Shown here: in pieces, positions 26,301-40,404 of the stretch | How positions within the stretch are numbered: position 1 is the stretch's first letter | Layout: each line of letters opens with the position of its first letter | Assembly (NCBI RefSeq): GCF_013410215.1 | Contig: NZ_JACCFQ010000001.1 | Coordinates: 372,001 to 436,000, forward strand | DNA from: Nesterenkonia sandarakina | GTDB taxonomy: Bacteria; Actinomycetota; Actinomycetes; Actinomycetales; Micrococcaceae | Length of the DNA stretch: 64,000 nucleotides | Direction of reading: 5' to 3' | Made by a program: the position numbers and the translations under genes | The notes under the pieces: generated by a model | Databases searched by the model: none | What the model was told of the DNA's origin: nothing | The model's input: only the letters and a program-made list of their open reading frames with translations

Positions 26301-26540
26301 CGGGCGCTCTGGTACACCCAGAACCAGACCCCGGGAGCCACCCCGTGGAGCGCCTGGTCGCAGATCGGTGCGCCCACCATGTGCGGCGGCGAGAGCCTGC
26401 CGCAGTGGGCGCCGAGTTCCCAGTTCGACGGCGGCGAGACCATCGTGCACGAGGGGCTCAGCTACACCGCGAAGTGGTACACCCGGAACCAGGAGCCGGG
26501 GAACCAGTACGGCCCCTGGGAAGCGGCCGGCAGCTGCTGA
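23385..26540 (+). CDS. Secreted ExeM/NucH-family extracellular nuclease with chitin-binding-like repeats
   Basis: 1051 residues from ATG 23385 (TTG 23382 also possible). The order is: signal peptide (RALAALGLSAALLAPAPAFG, cleavage near residue 37); a lamin-tail-like domain (about 50-215: VVINEAFPNGG, FVELLNTCEVAVDLSEWSLQ); a Pro/Glu/Thr/Asp linker; an OB-fold domain (TTRGVVTAVYPAQQSFNGFY); an endonuclease/exonuclease/phosphatase domain (about 565-920) with VRIAGFNVLNYF, DVVALQEIEN, MGDFNSYEMEDP and SSDHDPILADL holding the catalytic Asn, Glu, Asp and His. The end carries two repeats of CBM5/12 type (WDSAAVYTNGDTVSHEGGVY, and WAPSSQFDGGETIVHEGLSY). The protein likely degrades extracellular DNA for nutrients or biofilm release. 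Confidence 0.9.
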   Translation: MNTSRDVSPPGRGRPLPRALAALGLSAALLAPAPAFGSTAPPAPEETDSEGGANCVVINEAFPNGGSGSAALSHRFVELLNTCEVAVDLSEWSLQYRARTTTGAPSTTIPLGGEIAPNGHYLIQGGGNNGDGATLPTPDAQTGAAIGAAAGGTFILASTSETLSELPVDSVVNHDQVADLLGFGTSNTFETAPASTGTNATSISRTSGADTDDNSADFTRGEPSPTNAAGETLGEPGEPEPTEPGEPEPTDPDEPGEPGPSEPADPEPTDPEPTDPEPTDPEPTDPDELEIAEINQALDGAGEEDLPVTTRGVVTAVYPAQQSFNGFYLQTAGTGGDVDLEDHETSDAIFVYSPTAIAEDSVQIGDFVEITGDATVYFDNPQIALYPGSTQTPHHELALIQDEPFEAVKPASIEVPENAEQRASLLGMLLDPQGTYTVTDHYTLNQYGEIGIVLGEEPLVNPTSAFRPGPEAQALAAQNEERVIYLDDAASTSWQSWSADRAQPLPYLTIEDPIRVGAEVLWETDVIMDYRFEEWRLQPLSKLTPETAEQVQPASFENTREGNESPAEREGDVRIAGFNVLNYFISLGEDEPGCEFYTDIDGEPTTNDFCDARGAYSQASFERQESKIVAAISGLDADVVALQEIENTRHFFEDGGRDHALAALVQALNQAEGSAGTWDYVESPEQVPAAEDVIRNGFIYRTDRVAPEGDSRILFEDGVEDLDQSQLGELDLDAIFSNAREPLAQEFTAVDAGAQGGQAESEDSFLAIVNHFKSKGGSGSGDNADTNGQGSFNGDRVRQAEALVAFAEALEEEAETEKVFLMGDFNSYEMEDPIQVIADAGYANLSAETGGYSYMFGGAVGSLDHLFASEAAAADVVQTEIWNINAVEPLALEYSRYNSVGTLLHTPDQWRSSDHDPILADLALSGPAAPGDGDDGDDEGDGDTGETPEHPAWDSAAVYTNGDTVSHEGGVYRALWYTQNQTPGATPWSAWSQIGAPTMCGGESLPQWAPSSQFDGGETIVHEGLSYTAKWYTRNQEPGNQYGPWEAAGSC
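24084..24246 (+). repeat. Coding repeat: Pro-Glu/Asp-Thr linker of the nuclease
   Basis: A run of 12- to 15-base units encodes GEPEPTEP, GEPEPTDP and then four successive DPEPT units. It links the lamin-tail-like and OB domains. Copy number is likely to vary by slippage. Confidence 0.75.
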
Positions 26541-26591
26541 GCTGGTCCAGCCGTCGCTGAAGCCGGCGCAGCGGGTGAGGCGTCGGTGAGC

Positions 26592-26650
26592 AGGGTGGGA
26601 TGTCGCAGGGTGGGATGTTGCAGGGCGTGAGCCCCGCGGCATCCCACCCT
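26592..26650. terminator. Terminator region with one inverted and one direct copy of an 11-mer
   Basis: AGGGTGGGATG occurs at 26592-26602 and again at 26607-26617, and its complement CATCCCACCCT at 26640-26650. Either direct copy can pair with the inverted one, giving alternative 11-bp hairpins. It lies between the nuclease stop and the convergent membrane-protein gene. Confidence 0.6.
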
Positions 26651-26667
26651 CGCGCCGAGAGCAGGTT

Positions 26668-27123
26668 CTAGGACAGACCCCGAGCGGCGCGGCGGGCGGC
26701 GATGGCCCCGGACTTCCGCAGGCCCAGCCAGGTCAGCACGGCGACGGGCAGGCTGGTCGCCAACAGGCCCAGGACGCTGGCCATGCCGCCCCAGGAGAAG
26801 ATCCCGAGCGACATGCCCAGCGCCACCACGGCGGCCCCCAGCAGGGGCTCGAAGCGCACAGTCTTCTCAGTCCCGGAGAATCTGCGCAGGAGCTGCACTG
26901 CGAGCACGGCAGCGCCGGCGCTGAGCAGCGCGGGAAACACCACGATGATGAACACCACCGGGTAGAAGCCCCAGGTGGCGGCGCTGGTCGACCCGGCGAG
27001 GAGCACCTCGCCCAGGCCGACCAGCAGAAGTCCCCCGGCCACGCCCAGTACGGCAGCCGCGAGGCACATCAGGGCGTCGAGGCCCACTATCCTGCGGGCA
27101 GCCGGAGCCAGATTCTGAGTCAT
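26668..27123 (-). CDS. Hypothetical four-helix membrane protein
   Basis: 151 residues with four hydrophobic helices (about 15-40, 50-78, 92-112, 115-132) and basic ends (RRIVGLDA at the start, KSGAIAARRAARGLS at the end). No catalytic or binding motif is recognised, and there is no cleavable signal. It lies 28 bp downstream of guaB3 in the opposite sense of usefulness: it starts at 27123, just after guaB3 ends at 27152, on the same strand, so read-through from the guaB-guaB3 operon is likely. Function unknown. Confidence 0.65.
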   Translation of the reverse strand: MTQNLAPAARRIVGLDALMCLAAAVLGVAGGLLLVGLGEVLLAGSTSAATWGFYPVVFIIVVFPALLSAGAAVLAVQLLRRFSGTEKTVRFEPLLGAAVVALGMSLGIFSWGGMASVLGLLATSLPVAVLTWLGLRKSGAIAARRAARGLS

Positions 27124-27151
27124 GGACCGGATACTACCCAGCGGTGCGATC

Positions 27152-28294
27152 TCAGCGGGTCTGCTGGCCCATCGGGGAGACGATCGCGTCCACGCGCTGG
27201 AAGGACTTCAGGTCCACGTAGCCGGTGGAGGCCATCGCGTGGCGCAGCCCGCCCATCAGGTTCGAGGAGCCGTCGGTGTGGTGCGCGGGGCCCCAGAGGA
27301 CCTCCTGCAGCGGCGCCACGGTGCCCACCCGGGTGCGGTGCCCGCGCGGGAAGTCCGGGTGCACCGCTTCGAGTCCCCAGTGCCAGCCCTTCCCCGGCGC
27401 CTCCTCGGCGCGGGCCAGGGTGGTCCCGAGCATCACAGCGTCGGCGCCCATGGCGAGCGCCTTGACCAGATCCCCGGAGGAGCCCATGCCGCCGTCGGCG
27501 ATCACATGGACATAGCGGCCTCCGGACTCATCCAGATAGTCCCGGCGGGCAGCGGCGATATCGCTGATCGCGGTGGCCATCGGGACTCGGATCCCCATGG
27601 CGCGGCGGGTGGTGGTCGCGGCGCCGCCGCCGAAGCCCACCAGCACCCCGGCCGCACCGGTGCGCATCAGGTGCAGCGCCGGGGTGTACCCGGCGGCCCC
27701 ACCGACGATCACCGGCACGTCGAGCTCGTAGATGAACTCCTTGAGGTTCAGCGGGTCACCGTTCTGCGCGACGTGCTCGGCCGAGACGGTGGTGCCGCGG
27801 ATGACGAACATGTCCACCCCGGCCTCGATGACCGTGCGGTAGAACTCCTGGGTGCGCTGGGGAGTCAGCGAGCCGGAGACGACGACGCCGGCCTCGCGGA
27901 TCTCGGCCAGCCGTGCGGTGATCAGCTCGGCCTTGATCGGCTCGGAGTAGAGCTGCTGGAGCCGTCGGGTGTTCTCTGCCGAGACCTCCTCGGCGCCCAG
28001 CGCCGCGATCTCGGCGAGCACCGGGGCCGGGTCCTCGTAGCGGGTCCAGAGCCCTTCGAGGTTGAGCACGCCCAGCCCGCCCTGCCGGCCCAGCTCGATG
28101 GCGGTGGCCGGGGACATCACCGAGTCCATCGGCGCGCCGATCACCGGCATGGAGAAGTTATACGCATCGATGCGCCAGTCCAGACTCACGTCTGCGGGGC
28201 TGCGAGTGCGCCGGTTCGGGACGATGGCGACATCGTCCAGAGCCCAGGCCCGACGGCCGTTCTTGGCCAGGCCGATGGGGATCTCGTTGCTCAA
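27152..28294 (-). CDS. guaB3: GuaB3 family IMP dehydrogenase-related protein
   Basis: 380 residues from a TTG at 28294, with AAAGGAG 6 bases upstream and no closer ATG. TIM-barrel IMPDH relative without CBS domains: DDVAIVPNRRTR, SMPVIGAPMDSV, VIADGGMGSSGDLVKALAMGADAVMLG. The loop that holds the catalytic Cys in IMPDH (GPGSICTT) reads GFGGGAATTTR, so that Cys is missing, as is usual for the actinobacterial GuaB3 branch. Its reaction in actinobacteria is not settled. It follows guaB by 13 bp and is surely co-transcribed, consistent with a role in guanine-nucleotide balance. Confidence 0.93.
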   Translation of the reverse strand: MSNEIPIGLAKNGRRAWALDDVAIVPNRRTRSPADVSLDWRIDAYNFSMPVIGAPMDSVMSPATAIELGRQGGLGVLNLEGLWTRYEDPAPVLAEIAALGAEEVSAENTRRLQQLYSEPIKAELITARLAEIREAGVVVSGSLTPQRTQEFYRTVIEAGVDMFVIRGTTVSAEHVAQNGDPLNLKEFIYELDVPVIVGGAAGYTPALHLMRTGAAGVLVGFGGGAATTTRRAMGIRVPMATAISDIAAARRDYLDESGGRYVHVIADGGMGSSGDLVKALAMGADAVMLGTTLARAEEAPGKGWHWGLEAVHPDFPRGHRTRVGTVAPLQEVLWGPAHHTDGSSNLMGGLRHAMASTGYVDLKSFQRVDAIVSPMGQQTR

Positions 28295-28307
28295 AGCTGC
28301 TCCTTTA

Positions 28308-29924
<1,617 letters not shown>

Positions 29925-29951
29925 TTAGCACTCTGCTTGACCGAGTGCTAA
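29925..29951. promoter_or_regulatory. CIRCE operator (HrcA binding site) of groESL
   Basis: Perfect consensus TTAGCACTC (29925-29933), 9-base spacer, GAGTGCTAA (29943-29951). HrcA binds this element and represses chaperonin genes without heat stress. hrcA is not in the window. Confidence 0.97.
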
Positions 29952-29964
29952 GGCCGTCTATAAA
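29937..29964 (+). promoter_or_regulatory. groESL promoter
   Basis: TTGACC (29937-29942) lies in the CIRCE spacer, and TATAAA (29959-29964) follows after 16 bp. HrcA on the CIRCE would therefore cover the -35. The leader to the groES start is then about 215 bases. Confidence 0.75.
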
Positions 29965-29971
29965 GTCAGAC

Positions 29972-29998
29972 TTAGCACTCGGGACCCTCGGGTGCCAG
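29972..29998. promoter_or_regulatory. Second, half-degenerate CIRCE
   Basis: A perfect left arm TTAGCACTC (29972-29980) is followed by 9 bases and GGGTGCCAG, which matches the right arm at 6 of 9 positions. It lies right after the -10, so it could add a weaker HrcA site or be a decaying copy. Confidence 0.6.
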
Positions 29999-30187
29999 CT
30001 TGTCCGTGGGCCGTCAACCTGCGGAGATCAGCCTGACGGGGCACCATCCGGCACCGCGACGACGGTTGGCCACTCCTAAGGCGTGCGAGAAGATTTCGGC
30101 TCGTCGAGCACCCCGGACGCACCGGGAGGCTCAGCACGGGCCTGTGCAGATAAACCGAATCCACACCACGCAAAGGAGAGTACTGAC

Positions 30188-30484
30188 GTGTCAGTCTCCA
30201 TCAAGCCTCTCGAAGACCGCATCGTTGTCCGCCCCCTGGAAGCAGAGCAGACCACCGCTTCCGGTCTGGTCATCCCCGACACCGCCAAGGAGAAGCCCCA
30301 GGAGGGCAAGGTCGTCGCCGTGGGCCCAGGCCGCTTCGATGAGAAGGGCAAGCGCATCCCGGTCGACGTCTCCGAGGGCGACGTCGTCATCTACTCCAAG
30401 TTCGGCGGCACCGAGGTCAAGGTCAGCGGCGAAGAGTACCTGGTGCTCAACGCTCGCGACGTCCTGGCCATCATCGAGAAGTAA
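30188..30484 (+). CDS. groES: Co-chaperonin GroES
   Basis: 98 residues from GTG 30188, with AAGGAGAG upstream. Cpn10 landmarks are [21 protein letters not shown] with the mobile loop, [23 protein letters not shown], and the C-terminal [16 protein letters not shown]. It caps the GroEL barrel in the ATP-driven folding cycle. First gene of groES-groEL, 73 bp before groEL, under CIRCE control. Confidence 0.97.
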   Translation: MSVSIKPLEDRIVVRPLEAEQTTASGLVIPDTAKEKPQEGKVVAVGPGRFDEKGKRIPVDVSEGDVVIYSKFGGTEVKVSGEEYLVLNARDVLAIIEK

Positions 30485-30554
30485 GAACGGACCGCTGAAG
30501 GCTCTTCACGGATCGCCTCACGTTCCGATTCTCACACTCTCAAAGGAGCACTAA

Positions 30555-32153
<1,599 letters not shown>

Positions 32154-32171
32154 CCTCGCCTGAACCCTGAC

Positions 32172-32211
32172 CACGTGGGGCCCTGACCGTTCTCGGTCAG
32201 GGCCCCACGTG
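32172..32211. terminator. Strong bidirectional terminator after groEL
   Basis: A perfect 17-bp stem (32172-32188 with 32195-32211, core GGGGCCCTGACC/GGTCAGGGCCCC) closed by one more G-C pair over a TTCT loop. It lies 18 bp after the groEL stop and just before the end of the convergent protease gene. Confidence 0.9.
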
Positions 32212-32219
32212 CGTCGCAG

Positions 32220-33062
32220 CTACTGCAGCGAGGCCAGCCGCAGCACCAGCGGGAACGCCAGGAACGCCACCACATCGAGCAGCAGGTGGGCGATCACCAG
32301 CGGCATCACCCGTCCGTAGCGCTGATAGAGCCACCCGAAGATGATCCCCATCAAAAGATTCCCGATGCCCGGGCCGAAGCCCTGGTAGAGGTGATACGCC
32401 CCGCGCAGCAGCGCGGCGGCCAGGATGATCAGCCAGATCCCCGCTCGGGGCCAGATCCGACGAGCGCGGTCGAAGAGGTAGGCGACCATGATCACCTCCT
32501 CCAGCAGCGAATGCCGCAGCGCGGCGAGGATCAGCACCGGGGAGGTCCACCAGTGCTCCCCGACGTCGGCCGGGATGATTTCGGTGGTGATCCCCGCGGC
32601 CCGCCCGGCGCCGTAGACCACCAGCGTGCCCAGCCCGATGATCAGGAAGAGCCCGACGCCGAGGCTGAGGTCCCGGGCCGGCCGGCGCAGGTCAAGCCCG
32701 AAGCGACGGAACGGGTTCACCCCCTGGAGGAAGAACAGGTAGCAGACCAGCGCGACCGGGAAGAGCGCGAACAGCGAGTCCAGCACCTGATAGCTGAGGT
32801 CGAAGAACTCCGCCCGCGACCGTGAGGTCTGCACCGTGGCGCTCTGCTCTGCCAGTGGGGCCAGCGTCAGGCGCTCCGCGAGCTGGAGCACCGCATAGAC
32901 CGCCGAGCGCCCCAGCGAGAGCCCCAGCACGATCGCCAGCTCCCAGCCCAGGAAGCGCCGCGTCATCGACATCGGTCCTCCCGCCGAGTTCTCAGCGGTG
33001 GTGGCGGGGGTGCTGGCGGGCTGCGGACCGGAGACCTCCGGCGTCGTGGGCTTCACGCTCAT
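32220..33062 (-). CDS. CPBP-family intramembrane metalloprotease
   Basis: 280 residues with a Pro/Thr/Ala-rich cytoplasmic N-terminus (about 33 residues) and about seven hydrophobic helices. The Abi/CAAX protease motifs are present: SLLEEVIMVAYLFDR (EExxxxxxR form), LRGAYHLYQGFG (His of the second motif) and IAHLLLDVV (HxxxD). These residues chelate zinc in the membrane. Bacterial members process or immunise against peptides, or act on prenylated substrates; the target here is unknown. Divergent from the phosphatase gene with only about 46 bp between the starts. Confidence 0.88.
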   Translation of the reverse strand: MSVKPTTPEVSGPQPASTPATTAENSAGGPMSMTRRFLGWELAIVLGLSLGRSAVYAVLQLAERLTLAPLAEQSATVQTSRSRAEFFDLSYQVLDSLFALFPVALVCYLFFLQGVNPFRRFGLDLRRPARDLSLGVGLFLIIGLGTLVVYGAGRAAGITTEIIPADVGEHWWTSPVLILAALRHSLLEEVIMVAYLFDRARRIWPRAGIWLIILAAALLRGAYHLYQGFGPGIGNLLMGIIFGWLYQRYGRVMPLVIAHLLLDVVAFLAFPLVLRLASLQ

Positions 33063-33108
33063 GAGTCTAGATCTGCCCGCGGCCGATCAGTGTGGTCAGA
33101 TGGAAGAT

Positions 33109-33687
33109 ATGACTGAGACCTACACCCTGCTCGCCGTCTGCACCGGGAACATATGCCGCTCCCCCGCCATGGACCGGCTGCTCGCCCACGTCTTCGCCTC
33201 CGAGGACGGCATCGAGGTGCGCTCGGCCGGCACCCAGGCGCATGTCGGAGACGATATGGAGCCCCAGATGAAGCACCGACTTCTCGACTACGGGGCCGTC
33301 ACCGAGAACTTCGTGGCCGAACAGCTCAGCCCCGAGATGATTTACGGCTCCGAGCTCGTGCTCACCGCCACCCGCGGGCATGTACGCGATATCCTCACCG
33401 ACGTCCCCGAGAGCGAACCGAAGGTCTTCACGCTGCGCGAGTTTGCGCGGCTGCTGGATTCCCTGGAGCCAGCCGCCCTCACCGAGGTGATGGCATCCTC
33501 GGAGACCACCGCGCAGAAGCTCGCGGCCCTGGTCCCGCTGGTGGCGGGCCAGCGTAATCACGCTGCGACCGCCACGGCGCAGGACGACGTGGTGGACCCG
33601 TACCTGATGCCCGATGAGGTCTTCGACGAGTCCTTCGCCCAGGTCCGCGGCCCGATCGAGACGCTGCGCGACGCCCTGCAGCGCTGA
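33109..33687 (+). CDS. Low-molecular-weight protein tyrosine phosphatase family
   Basis: 192 residues from ATG 33109 (ATG 33100 is an alternative). The P-loop VCTGNICRSP places the nucleophile Cys at 11 and Arg at 17. The distal DPYLMPDEVFDE supplies the general-acid Asp as in the DP(Y/W) motif. It is about 40 residues longer than E. coli Wzb, with an insertion around SLEPAALTEVMASSETTAQK. It dephosphorylates tyrosine, or possibly arginine (McsB-type), residues; the Cys-Thr-Gly-Asn-Ile loop fits both. Isolated gene with no polysaccharide cluster nearby. Confidence 0.88.
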   Translation: MTETYTLLAVCTGNICRSPAMDRLLAHVFASEDGIEVRSAGTQAHVGDDMEPQMKHRLLDYGAVTENFVAEQLSPEMIYGSELVLTATRGHVRDILTDVPESEPKVFTLREFARLLDSLEPAALTEVMASSETTAQKLAALVPLVAGQRNHAATATAQDDVVDPYLMPDEVFDESFAQVRGPIETLRDALQR

Positions 33688-33703
33688 GCAGGCGACCCAG
33701 CGC

Positions 33704-37789
<4,086 letters not shown>

Positions 37790-37794
37790 GCCCC

Positions 37795-38370
37795 ATGCCG
37801 CAGCGATCGAATCAGCACGCCGGGCCGGCCCCGGCGCGGCACGGGCTTGCGCCGATGCGGATCCGCGCCGCCACCGAGGCCGACTGGGACCGGATCGCGG
37901 AGCTCACCGTGGCCGCCTACGTCGACGGCGGCTTCCTCACTGCCGGGGACTCCTATGTGGCCCACCTCAGCGACGTGGCGACCCGTGCCCGCGGCTCGCA
38001 GCTGCTGGTCGCCGAGGTCAGCACCGCCGATGGTCCCGCCGTGGCCGCCTCGGTGGCGGTCACCGACGCCGGGGGTCCGATGGCGGAGGTCTCCCTGCCC
38101 GGGGAGATGGAGTTCCGGATGCTCGCCGTGGCGCCGGAGCACCAGGGCCGTGGGATCGCTCGGGCGATGCTGCGCCACATCATCGACCTGGCCGAATCAC
38201 GACCGGAGATCCAAGCGCTGACCCTGTGCAGCCTGACCTCGATGACCGCAGCCCACGCGCTCTACCGCTCGGAGGGCTTCCACGCGATGCCCGAGCGGGA
38301 CTTCTATCTGCCGGAGAAGTCGGCACGCTTCCCGTTCTTCCTGCGCAGCACGGTCCAAGACCCGGTCTGA
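37795..38370 (+). CDS. GNAT-family N-acetyltransferase
   Basis: 191 residues from ATG 37795; a TTG at 37786 overlapping the previous stop and ATG 37855 are alternatives. The acetyl-CoA loop is FRMLAVAPEHQGRGIARAML (the Q/R-x-x-G-x-G/A motif). N-terminal MRIRAATEADWDRIAELT and C-terminal HALYRSEGF complete the fold. The acceptor is unknown. Third gene of the ligA operon, 5 bp behind the phosphatase gene. Confidence 0.88.
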   Translation: MPQRSNQHAGPAPARHGLAPMRIRAATEADWDRIAELTVAAYVDGGFLTAGDSYVAHLSDVATRARGSQLLVAEVSTADGPAVAASVAVTDAGGPMAEVSLPGEMEFRMLAVAPEHQGRGIARAMLRHIIDLAESRPEIQALTLCSLTSMTAAHALYRSEGFHAMPERDFYLPEKSARFPFFLRSTVQDPV

Positions 38371-38476
38371 GCCGCAGCACAGCTCCTGGACCGCAGGACG
38401 TCGAACCCAGCGCCCTCCTCCAGCGCCGCGGTCCAGCCCCCTCCTTCAGCGCCGCGACTGCTCTGCTCCAGGCACG

Positions 38477-38525
38477 AAGAAGCCCGGTGGCCCCTCTCCC
38501 CTCGAGAGGTGCCACCGGGCTTCTT
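38477..38525. terminator. Strong bidirectional terminator
   Basis: 15-bp stem AAGAAGCCCGGTGGC (38477-38491) / GCCACCGGGCTTCTT (38511-38525) with a second stem CCTCTC/GAGAGG inside. It ends in a T-rich tract on both strands. It separates the ligA operon from the convergent symporter gene. Confidence 0.93.
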
Positions 38526-38564
38526 GCTCGGCTCAGCGCGAGGTCTCGCGCTGGGCCATCAGGA

Positions 38565-40118
38565 TCAGCGGCGCTCCGCCAGCTCGTGCGGAAGCGGCTC
38601 CGGATCCTCCAGCAGACGGCCGGCCTTGCGGTCTGACATGTACTGCTTCATCTCTTCCTTGACCTTGGGCGCCAGGATGACCAGGCCGATCACATTGATG
38701 AAGATGCACATGAACAGCGCCGAGTCGGCGAAGTCGAAGATGTTCTGCGTGGAGACCAGGCAGCCGATGACGACCAGGACCAGTGCGATCGAACGGAAGA
38801 TCGCATCACCGACCTTGGTGGTGCCGAAGAGGTGGCGCCAGGCCTGGATGCCGTAGTACGCCCAGGTGATCAGCGTGGAGTAGGCGAACAGCAGCACTGC
38901 GATGGTCAGCACGATGTTGAAGCCCGGCAGGAACGAGTCGAAGGCCGCCGAGGTCAGCCCCACAGGGTTGTCCGCGCCGCCGGCGTCGAGTGCTTCCTGG
39001 TACTCCGGGGTCCAGGCGAAGATGATGACCAGCGCGGTCATGGTGCAGATCACGACGGTGTCGATGAAGGGCTCCAGGGCGGCGTTGAAGCCCTCGGAGA
39101 TCGGTCGACGGGTCTTCACCGCAGAGTGTGCGATCGGTGCGGAGCCGATGCCGGCCTCGTTGGAGAACGCCGCACGGGTGACACCGATGATGATCACGCC
39201 CAGCACGCCGCCGGAGATGCCCTCCGGGGAGAACGCGCCGCTGATGATCGCACCGAAGGCCTCGCCGATGTTGCCGAAGTTGACCGCGATCACGATCAGG
39301 CAGGCACCGACGTAGATGATCGCCATGGCGGGAACGAGCTTGGCCGTCACCGAGCCGATGGATTTGATGCCACCGATGATGACCACGCCGACCAGTGCGG
39401 CGAACACGACGCCGAAGATCAGCGCTGCCAGGTCCGAGCCGAAGACGCCCTCTTCGCCGCCGGTGGCTGCGCGCAGCTGGCCGAAGGCCTGGTTGGCCTG
39501 GAACATGCCGCCGCCGACCACGCCGAAGAGCATGATGGCGATGGCGAAGAGTCCGGTGATGATGGCCACCGGGATGCGGCCCAGCTTGTGGTAGGCCACC
39601 TTGAGGTACTGGAAGGGTCCGCCGTGGACCACCCCGTTCTCATCGATGTAGCGGTACTTCACACCCAGGGTGCACTCCACGAACTTGGTGCACATCCCGA
39701 AGAGACCGGCGACGATCATCCAGAAGGTGGCGCCGGGGCCGCCCAGAGAGACCGCGGCAGCCACACCGGCGATGTTGCCCAGGCCCACGGTGGCGGAGAC
39801 TGCAGAGGTCAGCGCCTGGAAGTGTGAGACCTCGCCCGGGTCCTTCTCGGTGGTCCACTTGCCGCGGACGACCTCGAGGCTGATCAGGGGCGTGCGGAAC
39901 TGGACGAATCCGAAATAGATCGTGAAACCGATGGCGGCCAGAATCGACCACAGCACCACGACCGGTGCGTCGAAGCCGCCCAGCGGGACGGTGGCGAAGA
40001 TGATTCCGGCGAAAAACTCAGTGATTCCCGCGAACCAGCCGTCCACGGTGGTGGCGGCCCCTTGCAGCGCGGATTCCTCCGTGGCTGCCGCCGAGATAAA
40101 TGCACTCATGGTGCTCAT
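38565..40118 (-). CDS. Alanine/glycine:cation symporter (AGCS family)
   Basis: 517 residues with about 11 helices. AGCS hallmarks are SATVGLGNIAGVAAAVSLGGPGATFWM, F-x-K-x-x-E (TKFVECTLGVKYR), GGPFQYL and TRAAFSNEAGIGSAPIAHSA, which form the substrate and Na+ sites of AlsT/AgcS. GAGGGA lies 7 bases before ATG 40118. It imports alanine or glycine with Na+. Monocistronic, with several inverted repeats in its 286-bp upstream region. The C-terminal tail is basic then acidic. Confidence 0.95.
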   Translation of the reverse strand: MSTMSAFISAAATEESALQGAATTVDGWFAGITEFFAGIIFATVPLGGFDAPVVVLWSILAAIGFTIYFGFVQFRTPLISLEVVRGKWTTEKDPGEVSHFQALTSAVSATVGLGNIAGVAAAVSLGGPGATFWMIVAGLFGMCTKFVECTLGVKYRYIDENGVVHGGPFQYLKVAYHKLGRIPVAIITGLFAIAIMLFGVVGGGMFQANQAFGQLRAATGGEEGVFGSDLAALIFGVVFAALVGVVIIGGIKSIGSVTAKLVPAMAIIYVGACLIVIAVNFGNIGEAFGAIISGAFSPEGISGGVLGVIIIGVTRAAFSNEAGIGSAPIAHSAVKTRRPISEGFNAALEPFIDTVVICTMTALVIIFAWTPEYQEALDAGGADNPVGLTSAAFDSFLPGFNIVLTIAVLLFAYSTLITWAYYGIQAWRHLFGTTKVGDAIFRSIALVLVVIGCLVSTQNIFDFADSALFMCIFINVIGLVILAPKVKEEMKQYMSDRKAGRLLEDPEPLPHELAERR

Positions 40119-40184
40119 GTGATTCCCTCACTCGATGATCGGTGCAAAGCGCGTGCGAACTGACACTCCAGGGCCAGGCCCTGG

Positions 40185-40296
40185 GTTGCGCAACAATCTA
40201 CTCCCCCACTATTACCGCGAGTTTGCGACACGCAATGATTGTGTATCGTGCATGTTTCCAGGTGGTGGAATATTGCACAAGAGAGAATTGTGCCAT
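40185..40296. promoter_or_regulatory. Inverted repeats upstream of the AGCS symporter
   Basis: Three elements in a relatively A+T-rich stretch: GTTGCGCAAC (40185-40194, perfect), TTGCG-aca-CGCAA (40223-40235), and ATTGCACAA-N7-TTGTGCCAT (40272-40296, 8 of 9 paired). They suggest control by one or more dimeric regulators. The first contains the TTGCGCAA octamer also found upstream of aceA. Confidence 0.4.
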
Positions 40297-40307
40297 AGAA
40301 CACAGAA

Positions 40308-40346
40308 ACGGCCCAGAATCGCGCATGGGGGCGGATTCCGGGCCGT
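40308..40346 (-). terminator. Terminator of the gatCAB operon
   Basis: ACGGCCCAGAATC (40308-40320) pairs with GATTCCGGGCCGT (40334-40346) at 12 of 13 positions around a 13-base loop, with T residues after it on the minus strand. It lies 58 bp after the gatB stop. Confidence 0.75.
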
Positions 40347-40404
40347 CTAAGGGTGTGTCAGTGGCTCTGCGGCTCAGCCGGGGTGAGGCCTGCGCAGCAA
40401 GGGG

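Noticed and set aside
23355-26642. A 1095-residue minus-strand frame opposite the nuclease gene
   Set aside because: The plus strand encodes a signal peptide and complete catalytic domains, so the antisense frame is a composition effect.
38371-38460. Short direct repeats with CAGCGCCGCG after the GNAT gene
   Set aside because: Only two imperfect copies of about 18 bp; no pattern of a CRISPR or mobile repeat.
40176-40200. Fourth copy of the GGATTGTT-N-AACAATCC operator near the AGCS gene (AACAATC at 40192-40198)
   Set aside because: Only the right half is present; the left side forms GTTGCGCAAC, a different palindrome.
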